A DNA stretch of 37,735 nucleotides from Lachnoclostridium sp. An138 (GTDB lineage: Bacteria; Bacillota; Clostridia; Lachnospirales; Lachnospiraceae). Positions 16,028 through 24,466 of this stretch are shown here, in pieces. The stretch covers positions 1 to 37,735 of the forward strand of contig NZ_NFLF01000027.1 in assembly GCF_002160765.1 (NCBI RefSeq), written 5' to 3'. Position numbers and translations under genes: made by a program. Under the pieces are notes generated by a model. The model searched no databases. It was given only the letters and a program-made list of their open reading frames with translations, and was not told the DNA's origin. The stretch's first letter is position 1; every line of letters begins with the position of its first letter.

Positions 16028-16148
16028 CCCATTGTTTATCAGTACAATTCCTACAAATAACAGACAAACTCCTAATATTTATTTCATAATCTCCTCTCTC
16101 CCGGAAACCGGCCGCGTCTATTTGTCCCGGCACTTCCCGGTTTTTCAC

Positions 16149-16178
16149 GGGCGGCCGCAGGATGCCCTGCAGCCGCCC
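16149..16178 (-). other. Strong intercistronic hairpin between ureC and ureI
   Basis: A 13-bp stem with one wobble: GGGCGGCCGCAGG (16149-16161), an ATGC loop, CCTGCAGCCGCCC (16166-16178). No T-run follows on the minus strand, so it is not a standard terminator. It may protect the ureABC mRNA 3' end or lower expression of the accessory genes. Confidence 0.65.
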
Positions 16179-16201
16179 GGCTTTCCGTTTCCGCCGCCTT
16201 G

Positions 16202-17923
16202 TCAGAACAGGCTGTAGAGCTGGGTCAGCGGCAGCTTTTCCGCCGGCTTTGAGGTAATCTCTTCTCCGTCCACCGTAACCTTATAGGTCTCGGGATCAAC
16301 GGTCAGTTCCGGTGTGCTGCTGTTGTACGCCATATCCTTCTTTCCGATGCTGCGGCAGCCGGACACGGGAACAACGGTCTTTTCCAGGCCGTATTTTTCT
16401 TTCACATGCTCTTCCATGGCCGCCTTTGAGACAAAGGTCAGGCAGGCTTCGTATTTCGCCTTGCCATGGGCGGCGAACATGGGCTGATAGAACACCGGCT
16501 GCGTGGTGGGAATAGACGCGTTGGCGTCTCCCATCTTGGAAGCAAGAATCATGCCGCCTTTGATAATCATATCCGGCTTGATTCCGAAGAAGGCCGGATT
16601 CCACAGAACCAGATCCGCCAGCTTTCCTTCTTCCACAGAGCCCACATACTGAGAGATTCCGTGAGTGACAGCCGGGTTAATCGTGTATTTCGCTATGTAC
16701 CGTTTTACACGGAAGTTGTCGTTGCCATGGCCTTCGTCCTCCGGGAGCGCTCCTCTTTCGTCCTTCATCTTGCTGGCCGTCTGCCAGGTCCGGGCGATGA
16801 CCTCGCCCACGCGGCCCATGGCCTGGGAATCAGAGCTCATCATGCTGAAAATGCCCATGTCATGAAGCACGTCCTCCGCCGCGATGGTCTCCGGGCGGAT
16901 GCGGGAATCCGCGAAGGCGATATCCTCCGGAATCCGTTTGTCCAGATGATGGCAGACCATCAGCATATCCAGGTGCTCGTCTATGGTATTGACCGTGTAC
17001 GGCATGGTCGGATTCGTGGAAGACGGGAGCACGTTGGGGGCCGCCGCCGCGCGGATGATATCCGGCGCGTGGCCGCCTCCCGCTCCCTCTGTATGATAGG
17101 TGTGAATGGTCCGGCCTCCGATAGCCGCCAGCGTGTCCTCCACGCAGCCGCCTTCATTCAGGGTATCCGTATGAATCGCTACCTGCACGTCATAATCATC
17201 CGCCACGTTCAGGCAGTGGTCGATGACAGCGGGAGTGGAGCCCCAGTCCTCGTGAATCTTGAGTCCCATGGCTCCGGCTTTGATCTGCTCGATCAGCGGC
17301 TGCTCGTCGGAGCAGTTGCCTTTCCCGAGGAAACCGAGATTCATCGGATATTCCTCTGCCGCCTTCAGCATCATCTTCAGATTCCAGGGGCCAGGGGTAC
17401 AGGTGGTCGCATTGGTTCCGTCCGCAGGCCCTGTGCCTCCTCCGATCATTGTGGTTACGCCGCTGTACAGCGCGCAGTCAATCTGCTGGGGGCTGATAAA
17501 ATGGATATGCGTATCGATTCCGCCCGCTGTCACGATAAGATTTTCTCCTGCTAGGGCCTCCGTAGACGCTCCCACCGTCATGCCGGGCGTCACGCCGTCC
17601 ATAATGTCCGGATTTCCCGCTTTTCCGATTCCTTTGATTTTTCCGTCCTTGATTCCGATATCCGCCTTAACGATACCATTTACATCCACGATCAGCGCAT
17701 TGGTAATCACCAGATCCAGATCTCCGTCCGCGCTTTTCGTCTTCACAGACTGTCCCATACCATCACGGATGGTCTTTCCGCCGCCAAATTTTACTTCGTC
17801 TCCATAGGTGGTATAATCCTTCTCCACTTCTATTACAAGGCTTGTGTCGGCCAGACGCACCTTATCGCCCACAGTGGGGCCGTACATGGCCGCATATTTA
17901 CTGCCAGATATTTTTACACTCAC
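16202..17923 (-). CDS. ureC: Urease alpha subunit
   Basis: 573 residues, close to the usual 567-572. It hydrolyses urea to ammonia and carbamate. Nickel ligands are visible: H139 and H141 (THIHF), the carbamylated K222 (GLKIHED), H251, H277 and D365 (SSDSQAMG). The catalytic flap His is at about 325 (MVCHHLDKR). ATG at 17923 with SD AAGGAGG. Preceded by ureB after 14 bp. The enzyme appears fully active by sequence. Confidence 0.99.
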   Translation of the reverse strand: MSVKISGSKYAAMYGPTVGDKVRLADTSLVIEVEKDYTTYGDEVKFGGGKTIRDGMGQSVKTKSADGDLDLVITNALIVDVNGIVKADIGIKDGKIKGIGKAGNPDIMDGVTPGMTVGASTEALAGENLIVTAGGIDTHIHFISPQQIDCALYSGVTTMIGGGTGPADGTNATTCTPGPWNLKMMLKAAEEYPMNLGFLGKGNCSDEQPLIEQIKAGAMGLKIHEDWGSTPAVIDHCLNVADDYDVQVAIHTDTLNEGGCVEDTLAAIGGRTIHTYHTEGAGGGHAPDIIRAAAAPNVLPSSTNPTMPYTVNTIDEHLDMLMVCHHLDKRIPEDIAFADSRIRPETIAAEDVLHDMGIFSMMSSDSQAMGRVGEVIARTWQTASKMKDERGALPEDEGHGNDNFRVKRYIAKYTINPAVTHGISQYVGSVEEGKLADLVLWNPAFFGIKPDMIIKGGMILASKMGDANASIPTTQPVFYQPMFAAHGKAKYEACLTFVSKAAMEEHVKEKYGLEKTVVPVSGCRSIGKKDMAYNSSTPELTVDPETYKVTVDGEEITSKPAEKLPLTQLYSLF

Positions 17924-17937
17924 TATCTTTCGCCTCC

Positions 17938-18303
17938 TTACAGAAATCCCTTCAGCTTCGCGCGTTCCATGGATATATCCAGCGTATCCTCTCCTGTCTG
18001 CGCGCAGGTCAAATCATTCAGGCCGAATACCCGGCGCCGTCCGCCCATCCGCGTAAGCTGCACTTCTTTTTCCTCACCCGGCTCAAAACGCACCGAGGTC
18101 CCTGACGGGATATCCAGGTGATACCCATATGCTTTCTCTCTGTCAAAGGAAAGTCTTCTGTTCACCTCGAAAAAATGATAATGGGACCCTACCTGGATCG
18201 GCCGGTCTCCTGTATTCGCCACAAGAAGAGCCACCGTATCTTTCCCTTCATTTAAAATGATATCCCGGTCGAGGGGCATGATTTCTCCGATTTTCATAAA
18301 CAT
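17938..18303 (-). CDS. ureB: Urease beta subunit
   Basis: 121 residues, the separate beta subunit found in most bacteria (not fused as in Helicobacter). Motifs [19 protein letters not shown] and [24 protein letters not shown] are typical. ATG at 18303 with an AAAGGAGA-type SD. It lies between ureA and ureC with short gaps (20 and 14 bp). Confidence 0.98.
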   Translation of the reverse strand: MFMKIGEIMPLDRDIILNEGKDTVALLVANTGDRPIQVGSHYHFFEVNRRLSFDREKAYGYHLDIPSGTSVRFEPGEEKEVQLTRMGGRRRVFGLNDLTCAQTGEDTLDISMERAKLKGFL

Positions 18304-18323
18304 TCTCCTTTCTGCCGCAGGGC

Positions 18324-18626
18324 TTACTGTATGGGATTATGAACCGTCACCAGCTTTGTGCCATCCGGGAAAGTAGGCTCCACCTGAACCTCATCGATCA
18401 TGTCTGCCACTCCCTCCATGACGTCCTCTCTGGCCAGAATTTTAGTGCCGAGCTGCATCAGCTCCACAACGGTCTTTCCATCCCTTGCAAGCTCCATCAG
18501 CTCCGAGCTTATATAGGCCAGCGCCTCCGGATAATTCAGCTTCAGGCCTCTTTCCCTGCGTTCCTTAGCCAGATTTCCGGCAAGATGCAGGAGCAGCTTC
18601 TCTTTTTCCTTTGGATTCAGCCGCAT
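18324..18626 (-). CDS. ureA: Urease gamma subunit
   Basis: 100 residues, the usual length. It starts [20 protein letters not shown] and contains [14 protein letters not shown] and VPVTVHNPI-like ending ([10 protein letters not shown]). ATG at 18626 with SD AAAGGAGGAG 4 nt upstream. First gene of ureABCIEFGD. An intrinsic terminator lies 22 bp before the ATG, suggesting attenuation control of the whole operon. Confidence 0.98.
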   Translation of the reverse strand: MRLNPKEKEKLLLHLAGNLAKERRERGLKLNYPEALAYISSELMELARDGKTVVELMQLGTKILAREDVMEGVADMIDEVQVEPTFPDGTKLVTVHNPIQ

Positions 18627-18647
18627 GATACTCCTCCTTTCAAAACA

Positions 18648-18691
18648 TAAAAAAAACAGACAAAAAAGGCTCTCGCGACCTCTTTGTCTGT
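18648..18691 (-). terminator. Leader terminator (possible attenuator) upstream of ureA
   Basis: On the minus strand ACAGACAAA (18683-18691) pairs with TTTGTCTGT (18656-18664), with an inner AGG/CCT pair, followed by eight T. No minus-strand gene precedes it, and a promoter lies about 75 bp upstream. It therefore sits in the ure leader rather than ending another gene. Confidence 0.75.
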
Positions 18692-18763
18692 CTCAATCTG
18701 TTTCCTGATAAAATTTATCCTGATAGATTTTTCTGATTAGAAAGCTTTCTTTATTACCGGCAA

Positions 18764-18793
18764 ATTTTAACCTGATTTTATCACTCCCGTCAA
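18764..18793 (-). promoter_or_regulatory. Predicted ure operon promoter
   Basis: On the minus strand: TTGACG (18788-18793), an 18-bp spacer, TAAAAT (18764-18769), each matching consensus at five of six bases. The leader to ureA would be about 130 nt and includes AGAAAGCTTTCT, GATAAATTTTATC and the terminator, which could form alternative structures. Confidence 0.6.
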
Positions 18794-18890
18794 GCCTTTC
18801 CTGACAAACCCTATTTTTTTCTGTTTTCTGTCTGTCCGCCCGAATCTTTTTCTGACTTATGGGGCTGTCCTTTTGAATTTTCTTCTGCCC

Positions 18891-18919
18891 TTTACGTGCC
18901 GCTGTTTTTATACTATACT
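18891..18919 (+). promoter_or_regulatory. Promoter of the homocysteine methyltransferase gene
   Basis: TTTACG (18891-18896), a 17-bp spacer, TATACT (18914-18919). Transcription would start near 18926, giving a leader of about 160 nt. It is divergent from the ure promoter, about 100 bp away. Confidence 0.6.
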
Positions 18920-18922
18920 GAT

Positions 18923-19028
18923 AGCGTCGGCATACCAGAGGACAATACAGAATTACAGCCCTGATACGCCGGCGCTGAGGAATATGATATGGCTTCCTGC
19001 GGGCGCAAAACCACATTTCCGCCTGCAG
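18923..19028 (+). promoter_or_regulatory. Structured 5' leader of the methyltransferase gene
   Basis: Two long-range stems: AGCGTCGGCATA (18923-18934) with TACGCCGGCGCT (18965-18976), 10 of 12 pairs canonical; and CTGCGGGC (18997-19004) with GCCTGCAG (19021-19028). No SAM-I, cobalamin or THF riboswitch core was recognised, and no T-run terminator follows. Possibly a regulatory leader; class unknown. Confidence 0.35.
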
Positions 19029-19084
19029 TCCCCCCGATGCTCTCCCCTCTGCGGAGATTCACGAAAGAAAAGCGAGGAAACGAC

Positions 19085-19954
19085 ATGACCAGACAGGAAC
19101 TTCTCGACCGGCTGAAAAAAGGCCCTCTGATTCTCGACGGCGCCACAGGCTCCAATCTGATGAAGGCAGGAATGCCAAAGGGAATCTGCACGGAAAAATG
19201 GGTGGCTGATCATCCGGACATACTGATAAAACTGCAGCAGGACTATGTGGAAGCAGGTTCTGACATCATCTACGCTCCCACCTTTATGGCAAACCGCGTC
19301 AGTCTCCGGGAACACGGACTGGCAGACGAAACGGAGTCTCTGAACAAAACTCTGGTATCCTTAAGCAGGACAGCTTCCGGCGGCCGGGCGCTGGTGGCGG
19401 GGGATCTGACCACTACCGGTAAAATGATGGAGCCTCTGGGACCTATGTCCTATGAAACGCTCTACGACGCCTACCGGGAACAGATTACCTATCTTGCGGA
19501 GGCCGGAGCAGACCTTCTTGTGGCGGAAACCATGCTGGCTTCCAACGAAACCATGGTGATTCTCGACGCGGCTGCCTCCGTCTGCGATCTGCCGGTCTTC
19601 TGCACCCTGACCATGGAAGCCGACGGAAGCCTGTTTTTCGGCGGAAATATCTTCGACGCCGTCGAAGAACTGGAGGTCCTGGGCGCGGCCGCTGTGGGCT
19701 GCAACTGCTCCACCGGCCCGGATCAGCTGGAGTCCGTCATCTCCGGTATCCGCAGCCGCGTGTCCGTCCCCGTCATTGCCAAGCCCAATGCGGGTATGCC
19801 CACCATCAGCGAGACCGGCGAGGCCGTATACCATATGGGACCGGAAGAATTCGCCCGTCACATGAAGACCCTGCAGAAGGCAGGCGCTTCGATCCTCGGC
19901 GGCTGCTGCGGCACGACGCCGGAATTCATAAGAGAATTGAAAAACAGCCTCTAA
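19085..19954 (+). CDS. Homocysteine S-methyltransferase family protein
   Basis: 289 residues from an ATG at 19085 with a GAGG SD; an upstream in-frame start at 18989 would be inside the structured leader. A single BHMT/MetH-N type barrel starts LILDGATGSNL. Zinc ligands are the Cys of GCNCSTG (about residue 207) and the pair in GGCCGT (about 272-273). It transfers a methyl group to homocysteine, giving methionine; the donor (S-methylmethionine, methyltetrahydrofolate via a partner, or other) cannot be told from sequence. No folate or cobalamin domain is fused. Monocistronic. Confidence 0.88.
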   Translation: MTRQELLDRLKKGPLILDGATGSNLMKAGMPKGICTEKWVADHPDILIKLQQDYVEAGSDIIYAPTFMANRVSLREHGLADETESLNKTLVSLSRTASGGRALVAGDLTTTGKMMEPLGPMSYETLYDAYREQITYLAEAGADLLVAETMLASNETMVILDAAASVCDLPVFCTLTMEADGSLFFGGNIFDAVEELEVLGAAAVGCNCSTGPDQLESVISGIRSRVSVPVIAKPNAGMPTISETGEAVYHMGPEEFARHMKTLQKAGASILGGCCGTTPEFIRELKNSL

Positions 19955-19980
19955 AACCTGTCCGCCAATAAAAAAACTTC

Positions 19981-20009
19981 TTGACAAAACGTGTCATATC
20001 GAATAAAAT
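19981..20009 (+). promoter_or_regulatory. tRNA-Pro promoter
   Basis: A perfect TTGACA (19981-19986), a 17-bp spacer and TAAAAT (20004-20009). Transcription would start near 20016, just before the tRNA. Confidence 0.85.
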
Positions 20010-20029
20010 AATATTCGCACGTGAGTCGT

Positions 20030-20103
20030 CGGAGTATGGCGTAGCTTGGTAGCGCGCTCGGCTGGGGGCCGAGAGGTCGCAGGTTCAAATCCTGTTACTC
20101 CGA
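20030..20103 (+). tRNA. tRNA-Pro (anticodon GGG)
   Basis: 74 nt. The acceptor stem CGGAGTA pairs with TACTCCG, with A as discriminator; no CCA is encoded. The D-arm contains AGCTTGGTAGCGC. Anticodon stem CTCGG/CCGAG has loop CTGGGGG, giving anticodon GGG. The T-arm has GGTTCAAATCC. It is followed by its own terminator. Confidence 0.96.
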
Positions 20104-20112
20104 TTTTTCTGA

Positions 20113-20144
20113 AAGGAACTGAAAAAATTCAGTTCCTTTTTTCT
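20113..20144 (+). terminator. Terminator of tRNA-Pro
   Basis: A perfect 11-bp stem AAGGAACTGAA/TTCAGTTCCTT with an AAAA loop, followed by a T-run. Confidence 0.9.
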
Positions 20145-20179
20145 GTTCAAAAGTATTTAAAATTACTTTTAAGCTGTTA

Positions 20180-20208
20180 TTGACTTCCCTCTTTCCTTCT
20201 ACTACAAT
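20180..20208 (+). promoter_or_regulatory. Promoter of the sdpR-sdpI-like operon
   Basis: TTGACT (20180-20185), a 17-bp spacer, TACAAT (20203-20208). An A+T-rich stretch on both sides could hold the autorepressor's operator; no clear palindrome was assigned. Confidence 0.7.
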
Positions 20209-20233
20209 CTAATTAAAGAAATTTTTAAATAGT

Positions 20234-20527
20234 TTGGAAGTGATCACTCTGGCTGTTCACGAAGTTCTGGCTGCACTGGCCGATGAAAACCGACGCAATA
20301 TTCTGCTCAAGCTGAAAAAGGGAAAAATCAGCTCCGGCGATCTGGCTGCTGCCCTGGGGGTAACGCCCCAGGCCCTGTCTTACCATCTGGCAAGGCTGAA
20401 AAAGGCAGACTTGATCTATGAGACCAGATACAAAAATTTCATTTATTATGAACTCAATCTTTCTATTCTGGATGAAACGATTCTGTGGATGAATGAACTA
20501 AGGGGAGGAACCGACTGTGAAAACTAA
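20234..20527 (+). CDS. ArsR/SdpR-family repressor
   Basis: Up to 97 residues. The start is uncertain: TTG at 20234 or GTG at 20240, with poor SDs. A winged HTH covers ALADENRRNILLKLKKG then GDLAAALGVTPQALSYHLARL and wing YETRYKNFIYYELN. No metal-binding Cys pair of ArsR type is seen, so it fits the SdpR group that represses its own operon with sdpI. It overlaps sdpI by 11 nt. Confidence 0.85.
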   Translation: MEVITLAVHEVLAALADENRRNILLKLKKGKISSGDLAAALGVTPQALSYHLARLKKADLIYETRYKNFIYYELNLSILDETILWMNELRGGTDCEN

Positions 20528-21206
20528 GAAATGGCTGTATTATACCCTGATGCTGCTGCCTCTGGCTGCCACCCTCATTGCGCTGCCTCTGCTGCCGGAC
20601 CAGATACCCGCCCATTACGGCGCGGATAATCAGGTGGACCGCTGGGGAAGCAAATATGAGTCTCTGATTTTTCCTCTGCTTACCATTCTCTTCGGCTTTT
20701 TTATGATGGCTATGGCAAAATATGCGGCAAAGCAGGAAAAAAGCGGAAATGACAGCGACAGCGGAGATAACAATGGAACTAACAATGAGAAGGTTACCGT
20801 GATTACGGGCTTGTGCACGCTTCTCCTGTTCAACCTGATGACCTTTTATTTCCTGTATACCGACTTTCATCAGGTAGAAAACCTTTCAGAGCTTCCTGTA
20901 AATATCACAAACCTTGTGTTTGCCTGCCTCGGTCTTCTCCTGATTGTGTGCGGCAACATCATGCCCAAGCTGAAAAATAATTCTGTCATCGGCCTGCGCA
21001 CAACATGGAGCCGGAAAAATGAGATTACCTGGAAGAAAAGCCAGAAATTCGGCGGCATCACTTTTATCATCAGCGGCATTCTGATCACCGCCGTAAGCCT
21101 TATGACCAGGGCCGGCGCCTGCCTGCTGTGGTCCATGCTGATTCTGATAGCAGACGCAGCTGTATCTATCTGGTATTCCTGGCGGATGGCGAAGAAATAT
21201 GGGTGA
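20517..21206 (+). CDS. SdpI-family membrane protein (DUF1648 plus SdpI domains)
   Basis: 229 residues from a GTG at 20517 with SD GGGAGG 8 nt upstream. An N-terminal DUF1648-type region contains LPDQIPAHYGADNQVDRWG. The SdpI motif follows in the second half: GNIMPKLKNNSVIGLRTTW and NEITWKKSQKFGG. About six membrane helices. In Bacillus subtilis SdpI gives immunity to the SdpC toxin and sequesters SdpR at the membrane. No sdpC or its maturation genes are in the window, so this is an orphan immunity or signalling pair. Confidence 0.88.
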   Translation: MKTKKWLYYTLMLLPLAATLIALPLLPDQIPAHYGADNQVDRWGSKYESLIFPLLTILFGFFMMAMAKYAAKQEKSGNDSDSGDNNGTNNEKVTVITGLCTLLLFNLMTFYFLYTDFHQVENLSELPVNITNLVFACLGLLLIVCGNIMPKLKNNSVIGLRTTWSRKNEITWKKSQKFGGITFIISGILITAVSLMTRAGACLLWSMLILIADAAVSIWYSWRMAKKYG

Positions 21207-21231
21207 CAGCTTAGTGGAAATATATTCTGAT

Positions 21232-21282
21232 AAAAGCGCCGCCTGCAGACAGAAACAAATCTCTCTGCAGACCGCGCTTTTT
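21232..21282. terminator. Bidirectional terminator between sdpI-like gene and lon
   Basis: AAAAGCGC and CTGCAGA (21232-21249) pair with TCTGCAG and GCGCTTTT (21264-21281). T-runs lie on both strands, between convergent genes. Confidence 0.8.
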
Positions 21283-21328
21283 AAACTTCTTAAACTTCTG
21301 AAGCATGTCTTCCGGCTTCGATAACCTG

Positions 21329-23644
21329 TCAGGTTTCTTCTTTGTCTTCTTTGTCCCCTTTTTTCTTCTTCTCCAGAACCCCCGTCTTCTCCAGCACCTC
21401 GGCCACCTTCTGCACCGGGACGATTTTCAGTCTGTCCCGAATCTCCTGGGGAACCTCTGACAGATCCCGGACATTTTCCTTTGGAATAAATACTTTTTTC
21501 ACACCGGACCTGACAGCCGCCATCAGTTTCTCAGGCAGACCGCCGATGGGCATCAGCCGGCCTTTTAAGGATACCTCGCCTGTCATCGCGCATTTCGGAT
21601 TCACGATATGACCGGTGACCAGAGAAGCCAGCGCTGTCGTCAGCGTGATGCCGGCCGACGGGCCGTCCTTGGGAACCGCGCCCGCAGGCACGTGGATATG
21701 GAGATCGTTTTCTTCAAAAAGCTCTGTCTTATCCGGGAACAGAGACTTCACCAGACTCACCGCTATCTGAGCGGATTCCTTCATCACATCGCCCAGCTGC
21801 CCGGTGAGGACAAGCTCTCCTTTTCCTTTCGTAAACATGGTTTCGATAAAGAGAATATCTCCTCCCGCCTGGGTCCAGGCAAGCCCTGTCACGATGCCCG
21901 GGCGGTCCGGCGTGACAAGCTGTTCATGAAATACGGGCTGCATATCGAATAACGTGGAAAGCTCATCCTCCTGTACCCGGATCGGAGCCGCTTCTCCTTT
22001 TACCAGGCGGACCGCAGCCGTCCGGCAGACTGCATCCAGCTGTTTTCTCAATCCCCGGACCCCCGCTTCCATGGTATAGTCCTCGATAACAGTCCGCAGG
22101 ATTTCTTCGGACAGCTCCAGCTGACCGGGGCTGATCCCGGTCTGTTCCATCGCCTTCGGAAGAAGGTGGCGTTTCGCGATCTCCAGTTTTTCTGTCTCTG
22201 TATATCCCCGGAAATCGATCTCCTCCATGCGGTTTAAAAGCGGCTCAGGAATCGTCTCTGTGGTGTTGGCTGTACAGATAAAGAGCACATCCGAAAGATC
22301 GTACGGCACATTCATATAATGATCGGTAAAACTGTGATTCTGCTCCGGGTCAAGAGCCTCCAAAAGGGCGCTGGAAGGATCTCCGTCAAAGGCCTTCGTC
22401 AGCTTATCCACCTCATCCAGCACCATCACCGGATTGGAGACGCCGCTCCGTTTTATTCCCTCCATGATCCTGCCGGGCATGGCTCCGATATAGGTGCGTC
22501 TGTGGCCGCGTATCTCCGCCTCGTCCCGGATTCCGCCCAGGCTGATCCGAACATACTTCCGTCCCAGCGCCCGGGCAATGCTCTGGCCGATACTGGTCTT
22601 GCCTGTTCCGGGCGGGCCCACAAACAGCAGAATAGAACCCGACTGTCTGTTTTTCAGCTTCATGGCCGCCAGCTGCTGGATGATGCGTTCCTTGATCTTT
22701 TTCAGGCCGTAATGGTCCTCATCCAGGATCTGTTCCGCTTCTTCCAAATCAATGGAAACCGTCTCTTCCTTTTTCCAGGAGAGAGTGGTCACAAAATCCA
22801 GATAGTCATACAGCATGCCGTATTCGTGGCTGTTCTCGCCCTCCTGCTTCATGCGGTTTAAGACCTTCTCCGCCTCTTTTCGGGCCGTCTCATTCATTCC
22901 GGCTTCCTGGATCTTTTTCTCGAATTTCCGTACATCCGTCACGCTTTCCGGATGCATGTCGTCCAGTTCCTTCTGAAGAATCGCAATCTGTTTCTTGAGA
23001 GCCTCCTCCCGGTACAGCTTTTCATTGGATTCCGTCTGTGCCTTCTGCGCGTCCGCGCCGACCTTTGAGACTTCGATAAACTCATAGACCGCCTGCTCAA
23101 TCCTCTGATAACGCTCTGAGATCCGATCCGCTTCCACGATCCGGTATTTTTCCTCATCCGTCATATTGAGCTGATAGGAAAGCCCCGCCGCCATCTCCTC
23201 CATGGTTTTCCACCGCAGAATATAATTTCTGGCCACAATTCCCCACTGGAAACTGCTGATATACTGAAGCAGGGCAGACTGCACTTCCCGGAAAGCTTTC
23301 GCCCGGGCTTCTTCATCCAGATCCCCGATCTCTTCCCTGGGCGTACAGACCGCGTCCAGCCTTCCATCCTCCTGCCGGAATACTTCCACATTTACCCGGC
23401 CTGTCGTGCGGATGCTGACGCTGTGATCCTCGCTGTCCAGCTCTGTGACCGTACCTGTGACTCCCACCGGCCAGAAATCCTCTGGCGCCATGTCGCTGAT
23501 CTTTTTTTCGCGCTTCATAAGCAGGAACAGAATTTCAGCGCCTTCCTCCGGCATCCCCTGCATATATTTTTCCATATAATCATTCTGAAAGTAATAATTG
23601 ACATCCGGCATCACCAGAAGACCGGAAACCGGCAGTATCATCAT
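21329..23644 (-). CDS. lon: ATP-dependent protease Lon (LonA)
   Basis: 771 residues from the ATG at 23644, with SD AGGAGG 10 nt upstream; upstream frame to 23698 lacks support. The N-terminal substrate-binding domain (about 1-200) has LPVSGLLVMP, followed by a coiled linker. The AAA+ module has Walker A GPPGTGKT (about 346) and Walker B VMVLDEVDK. The protease domain has catalytic Ser in DGPSAG (about 661) and Lys in LPEKLMA (about 703). It degrades damaged and regulatory cytosolic proteins. Divergent from the superoxide dismutase gene with a 77-bp shared upstream region. No CIRCE-like element was seen. Confidence 0.97.
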   Translation of the reverse strand: MMILPVSGLLVMPDVNYYFQNDYMEKYMQGMPEEGAEILFLLMKREKKISDMAPEDFWPVGVTGTVTELDSEDHSVSIRTTGRVNVEVFRQEDGRLDAVCTPREEIGDLDEEARAKAFREVQSALLQYISSFQWGIVARNYILRWKTMEEMAAGLSYQLNMTDEEKYRIVEADRISERYQRIEQAVYEFIEVSKVGADAQKAQTESNEKLYREEALKKQIAILQKELDDMHPESVTDVRKFEKKIQEAGMNETARKEAEKVLNRMKQEGENSHEYGMLYDYLDFVTTLSWKKEETVSIDLEEAEQILDEDHYGLKKIKERIIQQLAAMKLKNRQSGSILLFVGPPGTGKTSIGQSIARALGRKYVRISLGGIRDEAEIRGHRRTYIGAMPGRIMEGIKRSGVSNPVMVLDEVDKLTKAFDGDPSSALLEALDPEQNHSFTDHYMNVPYDLSDVLFICTANTTETIPEPLLNRMEEIDFRGYTETEKLEIAKRHLLPKAMEQTGISPGQLELSEEILRTVIEDYTMEAGVRGLRKQLDAVCRTAAVRLVKGEAAPIRVQEDELSTLFDMQPVFHEQLVTPDRPGIVTGLAWTQAGGDILFIETMFTKGKGELVLTGQLGDVMKESAQIAVSLVKSLFPDKTELFEENDLHIHVPAGAVPKDGPSAGITLTTALASLVTGHIVNPKCAMTGEVSLKGRLMPIGGLPEKLMAAVRSGVKKVFIPKENVRDLSEVPQEIRDRLKIVPVQKVAEVLEKTGVLEKKKKGDKEDKEET

Positions 23645-23721
23645 TGACTGTATTCCTCCTCTTGCCTCTTGGAATGTATATTTTCCTCTTCTGCGCATAT
23701 ACTGCTTGCGAGGTGATTTTC

Positions 23722-24390
23722 ATGACAGTGCAGCATTACCCCTTTGAACTGCTTCCCCTTCCCTATCTTTACGACTCCCTGGAACCCCATATTGACACAG
23801 AAACCATGTATCTTCACCATTCCAGACATCTGCGCGCCTATGTGGACAATCTGAACCGGCTGCTGAAGCCTTATCCGGAGTTCCACGACTGGACGCTGGA
23901 ACGTCTGATTCTGGAAAACAAAAAGCTGCCGGAAGACATCCGGCAGGGCGTCTGGAACAATGGGGGAGGCGTCTATAACCATCAGTTCTATTTCGCCGGT
24001 ATGACCCCGAAACACACGGAGCTGTCCGGCAAACTGAAAGACGCCCTCTATCTGGATTTTGAGACCTGGGACGACTTTTATGAGGCCTTTTTCGAAATGG
24101 CTCTTAAGATCTTTGGCTCCGGCTATCTCTGGCTGGCCGCCGACGAACGGGGAAAACTGGTCATCCTTCCCCTCCCCAATCAGGATACGCCCCTTTCCCA
24201 GAACCTGACTCCCATTCTAAACCTCGATGTCTGGGAGCATGCCTATTACCTCAGGCATAAAAATCTGCGCGCCGGCTATATCAAGGCCTGGTTCCAGACC
24301 ATCAACTGGGAGGAGGCTGAGCGCCGCTACCAGGCAGCCCTTCTTAAAAATGCCCTCCAGGGAAGACGCGCCGGGAAAAATTCCACATAA
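23722..24390 (+). CDS. Iron/manganese superoxide dismutase
   Basis: 222 residues from the ATG at 23722 (SD GAGGTG); the in-frame extension to 23644 would be a hydrophobic stretch inside the lon start region and is rejected. Metal ligands are H32 (YLHHSRH), H87 (NHQFYF), D169 and H173 (LDVWEHAYY). GSGYLWLA is in place of the common GSGWxWL. It converts superoxide to peroxide and oxygen. Metal preference cannot be settled by eye. Its presence fits an anaerobe with some oxygen tolerance. Confidence 0.95.
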   Translation: MTVQHYPFELLPLPYLYDSLEPHIDTETMYLHHSRHLRAYVDNLNRLLKPYPEFHDWTLERLILENKKLPEDIRQGVWNNGGGVYNHQFYFAGMTPKHTELSGKLKDALYLDFETWDDFYEAFFEMALKIFGSGYLWLAADERGKLVILPLPNQDTPLSQNLTPILNLDVWEHAYYLRHKNLRAGYIKAWFQTINWEEAERRYQAALLKNALQGRRAGKNST

Positions 24391-24402
24391 ATATGTCCGA
24401 TA

Positions 24403-24460
24403 TCTGTCCGGTATCTGTCCGGCCTGACTTCTTCTGTTCCCTTTCCTGTCTCCGGACAGA
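24403..24460. terminator. Repeat and hairpin between sod and nudix genes
   Basis: Two copies of TCTGTCCGG (24403-24411 and 24414-24422, an 11-bp period) can each pair with CCGGACAGA (24452-24460). There is no strong T-run. Possible terminator for the convergent genes. Confidence 0.4.
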
Positions 24461-24466
24461 CACGGC

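Noticed and set aside
16466-17554. Long plus-strand ORF of 362 codons
   Set aside because: Antisense to the clearly real ureC; no SD or promoter.
23644-23721. N-terminal extension of the superoxide dismutase frame
   Set aside because: The added 26 residues are hydrophobic but lie in the lon start region, have no SD, and SOD family similarity begins at MTVQHYPFELL.
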